A stretch of 64,000 nucleotides of DNA, taken from contig NC_133653.1 in NCBI RefSeq assembly GCF_009905375.1, positions 96,770,609 to 96,834,608 of the forward strand, read 5' to 3'. The notes under the pieces were generated by a model, which saw only the letters and a program-made list of their open reading frames with translations, made no database searches and was not told the DNA's origin. Of this stretch, positions 22,590-32,853 are shown piece after piece. The position numbers and the translations under genes were made by a program. Source of the stretch: Apium graveolens. Taxonomy: Eukaryota; Streptophyta; Magnoliopsida; Apiales; Apiaceae. How positions within the stretch are numbered: position 1 is the first letter of the stretch; each line of letters opens with the position of its first letter.

Positions 22590-24515
22590 TCTGAGTTCTC
22601 AGAAAGTTAGTAGTGTTAAGGTTCCTCAGTTTGATAAATCATGATATAGTCTATGAAAGAAAAAGATGATTTTGTATATTCAGGATTCATATCCAGAATA
22701 CATGAATGTCTTAAAGAAAGGAAGACATGTGCCTATGAAGGAACATGCAAGTATTCCTGGAACTCAAATTCTACGTCCTGAAGCTGAATAGACTGCAAAG
22801 GATAAAGAATTAATTGGGTTGGATAAAGGCCTACAGCTTATTTTGGTGGATTATATGGATGATGATTTGGGTCACCAAATTATGGTCTGTGAGAGTGCCA
22901 AAAATATGTGGGAAACCATAGAAATGCTGATGTAGGGAACTGAAGACGTCAAAAAAACATCATCTGAATATTTGACTTCAGAATAGGAGGCTTTTAAATT
23001 TTTATCAGGAGAAAGTATAACCCATATTTTTGAAAGGATAAATAAATTATTGAATAAGTTAGGTATACATGGTAAGAATTATCCTCAAAGAGAAGTCAAC
23101 GGGAAGTTCATGCTGAACTTGCCTCACTATTTATATAATAAAGCTTCATGTGTTCGAGAGCGTGCTAACTTCAAGATCATGACACTTGAGAAATTATATG
23201 GTAAGATGATAACACATGAGATGGATCAAGAACAAAGTAAAATCATATATGGTGCTAGTATAGTTGATAGAAAGAATTTCGAATTGCTCAAGATCACTGC
23301 GCTTTTTACAAGTGAATACAAAAAGATGGACATAATGACTGCAAAGCCAAAGTCTAAAGTTGAAATGCTCTTTGAAGCTAATATGAATGATGGAAACCTC
23401 TCTGGTAATCCAAGTGACTATTGTACCATTGTAGAGCTCCAGAGTATGGCGGATCCCAATATGGCCAACCTTGCAGGGATGTTCAGCATCATTAGGTTTA
23501 GAAGGAAGCAAAGCTTTAGGGGTTCGGGAAGGAACAATCCTGGACAGAGGTCAAATTCATCTTCAGGGTCTTTCTATAAGACATGTATTGTTGACAGAAA
23601 CAAATTTAGATGATGCAATTGTGATGAGGTTAGGCACTTTGCCACTAAATGCAGAAAGTCCCAACAAGCTAGGGACAAAGGAAAGGTCTATCAAAAAAGG
23701 GATTCTAGAAGCTCAAAGAAGTATATGGTGAAATCTTACATAGCTGAAGGGAAAAGTTGGAATGGCACAAATGATGAGGAAGAACAATTTTGAAATCTTG
23801 CACTGATGGCAGAATCTTCTTCACAAGTATCAATTCCAACTGTTTGTGCTTTACCTACTGATAATTTAAGTGAGAATGAACATTGTGTTGCTTTTAGAGA
23901 AATTCTGCTAGTGTACTCGGATACAGTTTCTTATGATACACTTAAGGTACAATGCAAGACTAAGGAATGTGTTGAGCAATATACTGCCTTAAGAGAAGTC
24001 TATAAAACTGTTGTACTACACTAAGGTCTACCAATAAGACTGTAAATGAATTAGAAGTAGAAATAAAGAAACTCCTAATAGATTATGATAAGTTAGTTCT
24101 TGATAATATCACCTTGGAAAATCTTAAGTAGACAAATCAATATTTAGAGATTAAGATAAAAAAGCACCTTGAGATAGAGTAAGAGCTTCAGAGCAAGATT
24201 ACAAATTTAGATAATATATTGTATGTTTTTACTCATGCTGTTAATCTTTCTAAGAATCTCATTGCTGATCAGGTAGTTGGTGGAAAGATTGGGATAGGTA
24301 TAGACTATGACGAACTTAGAAAATCTTCTAAGAAAGGTGTAGTTGAGGATGACTCTGAGGAGAAAGTTGTTAAACTTCCTAGTACACCTCATGTTCTTAA
24401 AGGAACTAAGAAGCCTCTATTTAAGAAATATATTATTGAGCCATTTGATGAAGATAATCTCTATATTCATCATGAGATGCTTACTGAGGATCTTGAGAGC
24501 TCTAGGAGATAAAAG
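22590..24515 (+). pseudogene. gag: copia gag of H (dead)
   Basis: A gag-like protein with stops and frameshifts. From about 22590 it reads KVPQFDKS, then VLKKGRHVPM and LGHQIMVCESAKNMWETI (the UBN2-type copia gag domain). The longest intact piece is 23050-23613 (187 codons), with NKLGIHGKNYPQREV and LEKLYGKMITHE. A CCHC zinc knuckle follows at about 23611-23653 (CNCDEVRHFATKC) in a new context after a stop. A helical region runs to 24515. Gag forms the virus-like particle; this copy cannot. Confidence 0.65.
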
Positions 24516-24600
24516 GAAAAAAAACATATGTATGTTGTTAGTAACACCGATCAATCTAATGTTGGAGTAGTTTTTACGTTCAAGACTAAAAAAAGCAGGT

Positions 24601-25115
24601 TTAGAAATGGCAGGATAGGAAGTAATGGGGCTCTAACTCCTTCCATATGACTTGAACATCCACTGGCCAGAATCCACATGATTTTATTCTTCTTAACTCC
24701 CTGAAAATAAAGGGGTAAGTTTTCTTTGGTACCCGAACTAAGTTTGGTCCAGCGGACTTAGAAGCATTCATTTTTCTTAACATAATTAAAAGGCTTAACA
24801 TTTTTTCTTTATCATTCACTGATTCCTTGTCACTTGAAGAAGCACCAACAGACTTGCTCTTGGGCTTCGTGCCAGGTGCCACATTCCTAGCTTTAGGATG
24901 GTTCACAATCTTTGATCTATCAGTGTTTTTATAAGCATGTTTATCATGATTATTAGATGTATTATGTGAGTGTGTGGAATCAAGATAAGTATTCATAAAA
25001 GAAAATACACAATGAATGCAAACAGGCTTTATGCACTTAGATGAATGATGCATGCTATGCATATAAACATTATCTACTTTAACATTTCTACAATCATGAC
25101 TAAGGTTACCAACAC
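24601..25115 (-). pseudogene. gag C-terminus/protease start of a Sirevirus-like copia, reversed relative to H gag
   Basis: The minus strand is open for 153 codons from 25062: a Cys/His-rich start (HSSKCIKPVCIHCVF), a basic middle (PKARNVAPGTKPKSKS), then SAGPNLVRVPKKT, the linker type seen just before the protease of Sirevirus-like copia elements. In another minus frame near 24605-24680 follows WILASGCSSHMEG, a decayed protease active-site motif. The protease end lies at the junction and more upstream parts lie further right, as expected from inversion of an internal segment of H. A separate minus-strand insertion is also possible. Confidence 0.5.
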
Positions 25116-25576
25116 TTAGCTTTTAATTTAATTAGCTAGCTTGGATAATTTGTTGCTAATTAGTTTGCATGGCCTTGGTTCATTTATTCATTCACTTAGG
25201 TAATCACTTAATCGCTCCCTCATAATCTTTATTAATCCTTGTAAGTGGTTCGCGATGTAAATTCTTTAATCCTAACTCCTTATATTTTCTCATACTTGAA
25301 CTCAGGCCTTATTCGTAGGATTTTGGAATCCTTGATCAGAGCGCAATTCTCGTATTCCTCGATAGCTCATTAAAAAAGTTTGTTGTGAAATTTTCTTTTT
25401 CTTCCAAAACTAACGAATTTTACATACACTCATTTGTTACGAATAATAATAATAATATCCACTCAGAATCTTAAATTAAATACTCGTATATAGTGTATCC
25501 GCAAAAGTTTTTATTAAACTGTGAGGTTACTATTCATAAATGTGTTTTACCAATGTCAAAAATCCGGGTTTTTATA
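25116..25576 (-). repeat. 3' LTR fragment of minus-strand gypsy K
   Basis: On the minus strand it begins ATAAAAACCCGG right after a polypurine tract. Its first ~450 bases resemble, motif by motif, the first ~470 bases of solo LTR J (AAACTTTT, CGTTAGTTTT-GAAGAAAAA, CTATCGAGGAATA). It stops where the reversed copia segment begins. Confidence 0.6.
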
Positions 25577-25591
25577 GTCTCCCCCCCTTAA
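25577..25591 (-). promoter_or_regulatory. polypurine tract of K
   Basis: The minus strand reads AAGGGGGGGAGAC before the LTR start. Same position and composition as the PPTs of A and D. Confidence 0.65.
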
Positions 25592-25639
25592 AAGGATTCC
25601 ATCCCGGAATCAGTTTAGAAACATATGGGAATATGTTTC

Positions 25640-27880
25640 CCGCATGACAACCTCGAGTCCTAACATTGACTTTGCAGTATTTGATCGCTTCACAAAAATT
25701 TCACTCGTCTGTCAAATATGTTTTAGAGTACTCGTTCTTGTAGATCTATGATCTCTACATGTTGTTCTATATACGCTAAGTCTGGATGCAAGTTTATTTG
25801 CTCATTTTCAATGATATGTCCGGCGTTGACAGTGAAATTCCCTAACATCGATTCGTGGTACACGTTATAAACCTGTCGACTGTTTGGGGGTAATGCTAAT
25901 TCGTAATCCAAACTTTTAGTCCTTTAATATTTTAAATGGCTCAATAAATTTTGGGCTCCACTTTTATTTCTTTCGAATCTCATCACTCCCTTCCAGGGAA
26001 ACACTTTCAACAATACTTGGTCTCTTACTTCGTACTCTCTGTCCTAACGGGCCTGGTCTGCATAACTCTATTATTTGTCCTGGGTTGCCACTAGCCGGGT
26101 TCTGATAAGGTCTATGATTTTTTTTGGTCTTTTGACTTAACCGGGGTCCAAGTATCCTCCGCTTACCAACTTCTCCCCAACCCAGGGGAGAACGATTTCT
26201 TCTTCCGTACAAAATTTTGTAGCCATTCCAATGCTCGCATGATAACTCGTTATTGTCGGTAATTCAATTAATGCCAACCGATCAGTTCTTCTTCCTTTAA
26301 AAATCTACGGTGTGGACTATTATCATATCTTCCATTACTTGAATGGTTCTTTCGCTTTTTACTTCCCCTTACGCGCTCTTACTCGTGTTAAAGTTTTGTT
26401 CCTCAATATTTGCTCATTCCGATATATTATCTCTGTCGATTGCTTATGCAAGAAATTCTGATTACAGTCCTAAATGCTCGCCTTTTATCATACAATTGGC
26501 TTCAGGTTTAACATTTCTTCCTGCAGTCATGTAAGACACATCGTGGCCCCGTTGTCATCTCGAAGGAAGCATCATTTCATAGAAAATTAATTGATACAAT
26601 TTAGAATCTCGGAATGTTCAGCTTCTATTATTTTTCAAACTTCTTTAATCCCTTCCCGTATGATATTTCTAGTACTACGATACTTTCAAATTCATATTCA
26701 TTATTCTCGCTAGAGCCTTAGATGTATCCGTGTTTATGGGCAGCTGCTATTAGTGGCCTTTAAAGGGCGTGTACAATCATCTTTGCCTTCTGTCAACTCT
26801 AACAATAACATCCTTCATCTTTCCACTTTGTCCTTCATAAGGGATATCGATGGCTATTCCTGTATGCTGGCATGGTAAGCGCATCTGCCCGAAATTTCTA
26901 TCGATGATAGGCGATCCTCCCAACTACCTCAATCTAAGGCGTGATGCTTGACGTATCTTTAATGTTTTCGATAGTTTTCTTATTCTACTTGTTGATCTGC
27001 AAACTCTATATGGTGCCTCAACTATTTTTCTTAGGTTTTTTCCTGACACAATTGCCATGGGGTCTTTCTGTCACCAATCATCTCTTCCGTGTTCGTAAAA
27101 AAAATTTGAGTGGAGATCTATTATTTGCATGATAAAATAAGCGGTCTTATTTAACCTATAACTCATAATCCCCAATAGCATGATGGCGTACTTGGTTCTT
27201 CATAATCCTCCTTCAAAATTTATTATGATTAACTTTTACTCCCATTCGGGTCATTTACAAGCCGCATTCGCCAAGATTTTGATCCTCGACGTTCCGTTTT
27301 AACTTTCAACCATGCTGAGTACTTACTTACCTACTTAATGACATCCTTTTTCATACTTGGTCATGACTAATATCCTCTTAAGTTTTTAGCCATCTTTGAT
27401 TCTTCCCGTGACATAATAAAGGGTTTTTTTCACATTATCTTAACTTCTAAATTCATCCATGCAATCCTTCTCATCAGTTAATCTGGAATTTTTCATCCTC
27501 AATCTATCTTTTCCTACTTAAATGTAAGCCACCACATTGGCCTTTACTTGATGATAATAGATTTCTCAATCATAACCCTTGATCAATTTGACTATAGCCT
27601 CTACCTCGTGTTCAGTGTAAGTATGCACTTCAAAAATAATAATACAAAATTCCAAATTTCCCTCATGTGTTAGACTCTTTTCCGCTTTAAGTGCGAACCT
27701 TATCGCGATTATTCTAGATCATTATTAGGATACCTTATATCAGGGCCCTTAAGCCGCATAGACGTATCATTCTACTTCACACAAAATCCTCTTTTTATCG
27801 TCGAGTATTGCTAACATGGGGCTATTACTAATCTTACCTTCACTTTTTGAAAACCCTATTCTTCGAGTTCATACACACTT
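25640..27880 (-). pseudogene. pol: pol of gypsy K: RNase H and integrase remnants (dead)
   Basis: On the minus strand, from high to low coordinate: an RT/RNase H junction near 27870-27800 (FQKVKVRLV, APMLAI), RNase H with YPNNDLE near 27690, an integrase core remnant near 26330-26210 ([19 protein letters not shown]), integrase C-terminus at 26212-25964 (MYGRRNRSPLGWGEVGKRRI) and the tail at 25911-25723 (NVYHESML). Stops and indels are frequent. The order and motifs match chromovirus pol as in D. RT upstream of 27880 is not recognisable. Confidence 0.65.
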
Positions 27881-29229
27881 GGTCGTTCCCGAATCCATTA
27901 AGTACTCATTCTGAAAAAAAATTCGTTCGAACATACTTTCATTAATCACATCAGTATCTTTCATATTATCCTTCTACAATCATATTAAAGATTCGTATGA
28001 TATGTTCTAAACATGTTATTCATTCTTTACATAATATTAATTACCAACATGTTTCAATTGAACAATCATAGCACTGAGTTTCCAGTCCCAAATTAGAGCA
28101 ACAGTTCTCAATTGTCCCTCCCATTGTCCATAAGGTAATTAACCTTGGAACAATTATTTTCAAACTAAAAATGTCATTTAGAGCCTTTTAATAAGATTCC
28201 AACATTGGATTTTCCAATAATAATGAGTTCTGAACACAAGAAGCCGTAATGCTCAAAAGATATATGAATTGACAGAGAGAATATATTAAGGACTGTTCTT
28301 CCATGTCCTTAGAATTTTATGTGATGATATTATTACAGAATGTCCATCGAAAGCAGTGGTTGATGGATAATAACATCATACAAATGAGGATTGTACGATT
28401 TCCTCATTGGGAGAATAATTTTCTTTTCGAATAAGGAAAGAAAATCTCAAATAGCGTTATCACTAGAAGGTTAACCAATAATTTTTTAAAAATAATGGTA
28501 CTCAGTAAGAAGGAATTATATCCCACGATAACAAAGAAGAAGTATATCATTGTTTAGTGACTTTATGGTTTCAAATAAATATTTTTTATATAACCGAAAG
28601 AATAGAACATTCAAAGAACAAAATATTTCATAAAAGTGGATATGAATACTTGTTTGAGTGGGCGACCTAGTTAGGTCTCAATTAAAACATTCTTTGAAAA
28701 TTTCTTCACCAAATATATTTTTGCATATATAATCCATTGTGTAAAAAAAATATGATTGGAAGTGGAACTAGAGAAAAAGTAACTAGTTCATATCAAGAAA
28801 TATTATCAACCGGCAAGGAAAATGGCCAACTCAATTGGTTTGGCACATAACAACTAGCTAGGATGATTAGCTATATTTTCATTGTATCAATTAAAATTTG
28901 AACTAGTTAGGACAATTAACTAGTCATTCATGAGAACATATGCAACTAAGAATATTTCAGTTTTTGCGTATAAAATCTCAAAAGCGTAGCCACTAAATAA
29001 ATTTGTGGCTACTTGGATGACGAGTTTGAAATAAAAAGTTTTCAAGTTTGGGCCGAGAATTGCAATTATAACTATGAATCGAGGGGTCTTGGCATCGGAA
29101 CAATTGATAGCCTCTCATTAATATATTTCTTAGTAATAAAACGGTCCACCCAAAGGCGTCTCCATACACATCATCAAATTCTTTAACATAATTGAATTCG
29201 GAATACCAATATCAGACTGATGTCGTTGC
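27881..29229. other. unassigned AT-rich sequence
   Basis: About 1.35 kb with no open frame above 60 codons and no confident domain. The left part may hold unreadable RT of K. A plus-strand stretch at 28530-28700 faintly resembles a copia RNase H tail but is too weak to call. Element E inserted at its right end (29229/29230). Confidence 0.4.
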
Positions 29230-29824
29230 TGTTAGGAATATGTTATGAACTTGATGATAAATTGAACAAAACACCTTAGTAGATTTAACTAAGTGTCTTT
29301 GTAGCTCTCGACGGATGTTTTACTATAGTCCCGATGGATGAACCTTATAGTCCCGACGGATGACCATTGAACATCCATCGAGAGTGTAGCTTATGTAATA
29401 ATAAGTCTTGTAGCACATTTCTGCAAACAATAATGTATTAGTTGAGTATATGCTATAGGATTCTTTAAGTCATTTTGACTTCTAGATTGATATGCAGAAT
29501 AGGTTGGCTAATTGTAAATATAAGGTGTCTTGTAATTCTGTAATTCTGTAAGTTCCCTTGTAAGCAGCTGTGTGCTATACAAGCATCACAGAGTTCCATC
29601 TTTATATATATATCTCTTATGGATAAGTTCAAATCCACTAGAAAGTTTTAAAGCCTTGTGTTTTATTGCTTTGTGTTTTGATTTCTATTTCACTTTCATT
29701 CCGCACTTATTGCAAAATCAAACACAATTATATATTAGTAAGAACATTTTTAAAATCGGAAAAAGAAGCCAGAATTACATTCAACCCCCTTCTGTAATTC
29801 TTGTTGCATTGATTGGGAATAACA
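29230..29824 (+). repeat. 5' LTR of E (595 bp)
   Basis: TGTTAGGAATATG to GGGAATAACA, with TGTTA/TAACA inverted ends and the PBS two bases downstream. It contains an inverted repeat at 29304-29319/29370-29385 enclosing two more copies of CCGA(C/T)GGATGA. Confidence 0.8.
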
Positions 29825-29826
29825 AT

Positions 29827-29838
29827 TGGTATCAGAGC
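29827..29838 (+). promoter_or_regulatory. primer-binding site of E (initiator Met tRNA)
   Basis: TGGTATCAGAGC, exact initiator-Met complement, two bases after the LTR. Confidence 0.9.
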
Positions 29839-29884
29839 AAGCTCTTGAAGAACAAAGAGTTTAAATATCATAACAATTAACAAG

Positions 29885-30222
29885 ATGAATATAAAAGATG
29901 TTGGAGTAAAGATTCCATTTCTGGACAAAGACAACTATCACCATTGGAAGGTGAAGATGCACCTGCATCTCCTACTCAAGATGAAGCATATGTGGACTGC
30001 ATTGAGAAAGGTCCACATGTCCCTATGAGAACTGCTACAGGAAATGAAGCATCAGTCCCAAAACCAAAAGCAGAATGGTCAGATCCAGACAAAGAACACG
30101 TTCAAATGGATAAAAAGGCCCTGAACATTTTGTTTAATGATGTTGACAATGATATGTTTGACAACATCATAACCTACAAGACTGCTAAGGATGTCTGGGA
30201 TACAATTCAAGTTATATGTGAT
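29885..30222 (+). pseudogene. gag: gag of copia E, 5' piece
   Basis: Starts MNIKDVGVKIPFLDKDNYHH, the typical copia gag opening (DUF4219/UBN2 type). An indel near 29975 shifts the frame; the second frame reads QDEAYVDCIEKGPHVPM and on to TYKTAKDVWDTIQVICD. It is cut there by the LTR of copia C; the GTGAT before the cut is the target-site copy. It continues at 50152. Confidence 0.8.
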
Positions 30223-31250
30223 TGAAGGAATTTACGGATGAACGGAAGCGTGATATAACAATTATTCCGTAAAAACCATGTATCGCACATATAAAAAACG
30301 TATAAATTAGAAAAACGGAGGAATCGTAACCATACCTTGAAAAATCGAAGCTTTATAAATCCGGTTGCTAGCAGTTGCTCCTCAGTGTGTGAAGCACTCT
30401 ATCGGTATCCACCAAGAATGATCCTCTTCGATGAAGCTTTTTATAAAACTGAGCTTTTATAAAAATGGAGTTTTGGGAGAGAGAGAGAGAGAGAGGAAGA
30501 AGATGGAAGCTAGGGTTTTCACAAAACCAAGTATGTGTTTAGAATGAGCCGTCTCATTCTAGTTATAGGGCTCTCCTAGGGTTTTATAATATATCATTAT
30601 ATATATATTAGCCCCACATTTTATCTTTATAAAATGCTTTAATAATAATTAAAACTATTTTAATCATTATTCCTTTTTCTAAACTATTTAGAAAATTATT
30701 CTCTCTCTCATTATTTCATCAAAGAAAATATTCTTTTATGGTGAAACCCTGTAGGTTCAATATTATGCTGGTAGTAGAAATAAATAATAATAAACTTTTA
30801 TTAATTATTTACATGAATACTAAAATTCACTAAATATAATTAACTGATTAATTATATTTATTCTACATCGTGAGTGATGCTTCTCAACATATCGCAACTA
30901 TCCGGATAATATGAATTCACTACTTAGAATACCAAGAACCTGTCAGTGACTAGTTACCGTACAATGAATTCCTTCTACCCTTGTAATATCCTGATTAAAT
31001 ACAAGGCATGGATCTCGTGTCAGGCCTATCAAATTTAATCATATGATTTCTTATTCATAATGCAAAGTTCATACTAATGCAAATTAGAAACTCCTTTCTA
31101 ATTTCATACACTCTGGCCAGAGATTCCAGAACTCGCATACTAAGAATAACATAGGATATTCGCTTCCTATACTAGAAGGGGTAGATCCTCTATTGACGTT
31201 AACTATCTCTATACACAAATCCCTATGCCCAGAATAGACCTAATGGATGT
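30223..31250 (-). repeat. left (3') LTR of C, part 1
   Basis: Starts TGAAGGAATTTACGG and matches 48680-49657 of the right LTR. It is interrupted at 31250 by Athila B. It keeps a 74-base segment (30883-30956) lost from the right LTR. A (GA)n run lies at 30478-30496. No gene. Confidence 0.9.
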
Positions 31251-32712
31251 TGATAAGTGGCATTTTATACCACTTAGAACGTCTTAAAATGGCTTAAATT
31301 GGTGTCTTGAAATCAAGTATTTTGTGTATTTGATGCGTTTTTCTAGTGTTTATGCATTTCAGGGTATTAGTTGCATTTCGGGGGAGGAATCATCAAGAAT
31401 AAGCCTTGGCATGTGTTCACCATTGCGAGAGGAAAGGAATGGGCAGATTACGGCGAAGAAACGGAGCAAGCTTGGAATTTTTCCAGTAGGGTCCTGCGCG
31501 CCCGCGCAGCAATGCTGAGCGGCCGCGCAGAAGCCTGCGCGGCCGCGCAGAAATGCTGAGCGGCCGCGCAAGGTCGGGGAAAAAGCTGAATTATTTTAGA
31601 CTTCTACTTCTGTGTGGATTCCAACTTCTATGTAATCTGAGTTTTATGGGACTATTATATAGGTAGTTTTGAGACGTTTTCACAGAGAGTATTAAAGGGA
31701 TTATGTTTTAGATTGTGTTTTACGCAAGAAGTGAAAGAGATAAGGAAGAAGACCGATTTAGCACACCGCAACGAAGAGGAAGCATATATTCTTGTGATTC
31801 TTGTTTTGTTGTAGCGTTGGATGCTAGTTTTCTTGCTTTGACTTATTTACTCTTGTGACGTACTCTGTTTTAATATAATTAGTGTAGTTATTATTTTCTT
31901 GTGTTGTTTGTCATGATTTCATATGAACCCATGATGGCGATAAGTTCTATTATGGGCTAATCGTGATCATGGGGTTACAACGGATTTATTATGGAATTCT
32001 TTAGTTAATTGTTTAATACTTTAGTGTGTGATGATTGCATGATATCTAGTATTGGTTGTGCGTATTCGTCTTATGTGCGTCGCGAACATATAAGATAGGG
32101 TGTTAATCTCTTGTGAAGCGACGGTGGATCTTGAGATTTAGAACTTGCCATGCTAGCATAGGTTCATGTACGTTGTGCATGATTAGTGGGTAACTCTAAC
32201 AGTTTTATTTGCCCTATGTAATCAAAAGGGATAACTTGTGCTTAAATCGTTGTGTTGTCAATTTCTGTAGACATATAGGAACTCAACATAATTGATGACT
32301 ATTCAACTTCTATCTTAATTGTGGATGTTTGGTAGAATGGTATTAGTACAACGAAAGTTGGCTTTTATCAGTTTTGTGTTATTCGATTAATATCATCACT
32401 GTCACATGCTAAAGGTAATAACAATGGCTATAGAAGGAAGTAATAATGAAGTTGTGATCTCATGAGTGTTTTATTATTGATAAATTGAAATGTTAGTTAA
32501 GTGGTTAGTTGAGTAGTTAATTATAGTTAATATTTAGTCAACAATTTTAAGTGTTATTATCTTAACATTGAGAAGTAATCATACATTGGTGAGTGAGTTT
32601 AATTAGACAATAATTTAGTCTGAGTCTCTGAGGGAACGAACTAGAAAGTATTCTATATTACTTGCGAACGCGTATACTTGCGTGAATATTAGTGCGTGTT
32701 TTCGCCCTAACA
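31251..32712 (+). repeat. 5' LTR of B
   Basis: TGATAAGTGG to CCCTAACA. Its left flank GGATGT is inside the LTR of copia C. A TATTATATAGG promoter-like motif lies near 31654, and a CpG-rich palindrome cluster at 31494-31571. Confidence 0.95.
31494..31571. repeat. array of four CpG-rich 16-bp palindromes in 5' LTR of B
   Basis: Units at 31494, 31515, 31535 and 31556, separated by caatg, aagc and aaatg. The best is ctgcgcggccgcgcag, a perfect palindrome. The same 78-base cluster is in the 3' LTR (41130-41207), with C-to-T and G-to-A changes at CpG. Confidence 0.9.
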
Positions 32713-32718
32713 AGTTTT

Positions 32719-32736
32719 TGGCGCCGCTGCCGGGGA
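32719..32736 (+). promoter_or_regulatory. primer-binding site of B (probably tRNA-Asp)
   Basis: TGGCGCCGCTGCCGGGGA starts 7 bases after the LTR start of the internal region. It resembles the complement of the plant tRNA-Asp 3' end used by Athila/Calypso-type elements. A second copy is at 42355-42372. Confidence 0.75.
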
Positions 32737-32853
32737 CTCGGCGTATTTGTTTAGTTTATGTACTTACCATCATTGGTCATTAGGACTCAGTGATTAGGAC
32801 GTAGTAGTTTCTTACTCTTTTCGGTTGTGTTTCAGGTACTTTAGCAAGCGTTT

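Larger units (their letters stand above)
21316..25115 (+). mobile_element. Sirevirus-like Ty1/copia remnant H with inverted 3' segment
   Basis: Candidate LTR (21316-22378), a long copia gag on the plus strand (to about 24515), then the region expected just downstream, gag C-terminus to protease start, on the minus strand (24601-25115). Integrase and RT are missing. The assignment rests on the gag type and the SGCS-SHM protease motif. Confidence 0.6.

Noticed and set aside
28530..28900. Possible copia RNase H remnant on the plus strand
   Set aside because: Only scattered residues resemble the family; no catalytic motif is readable in any frame.
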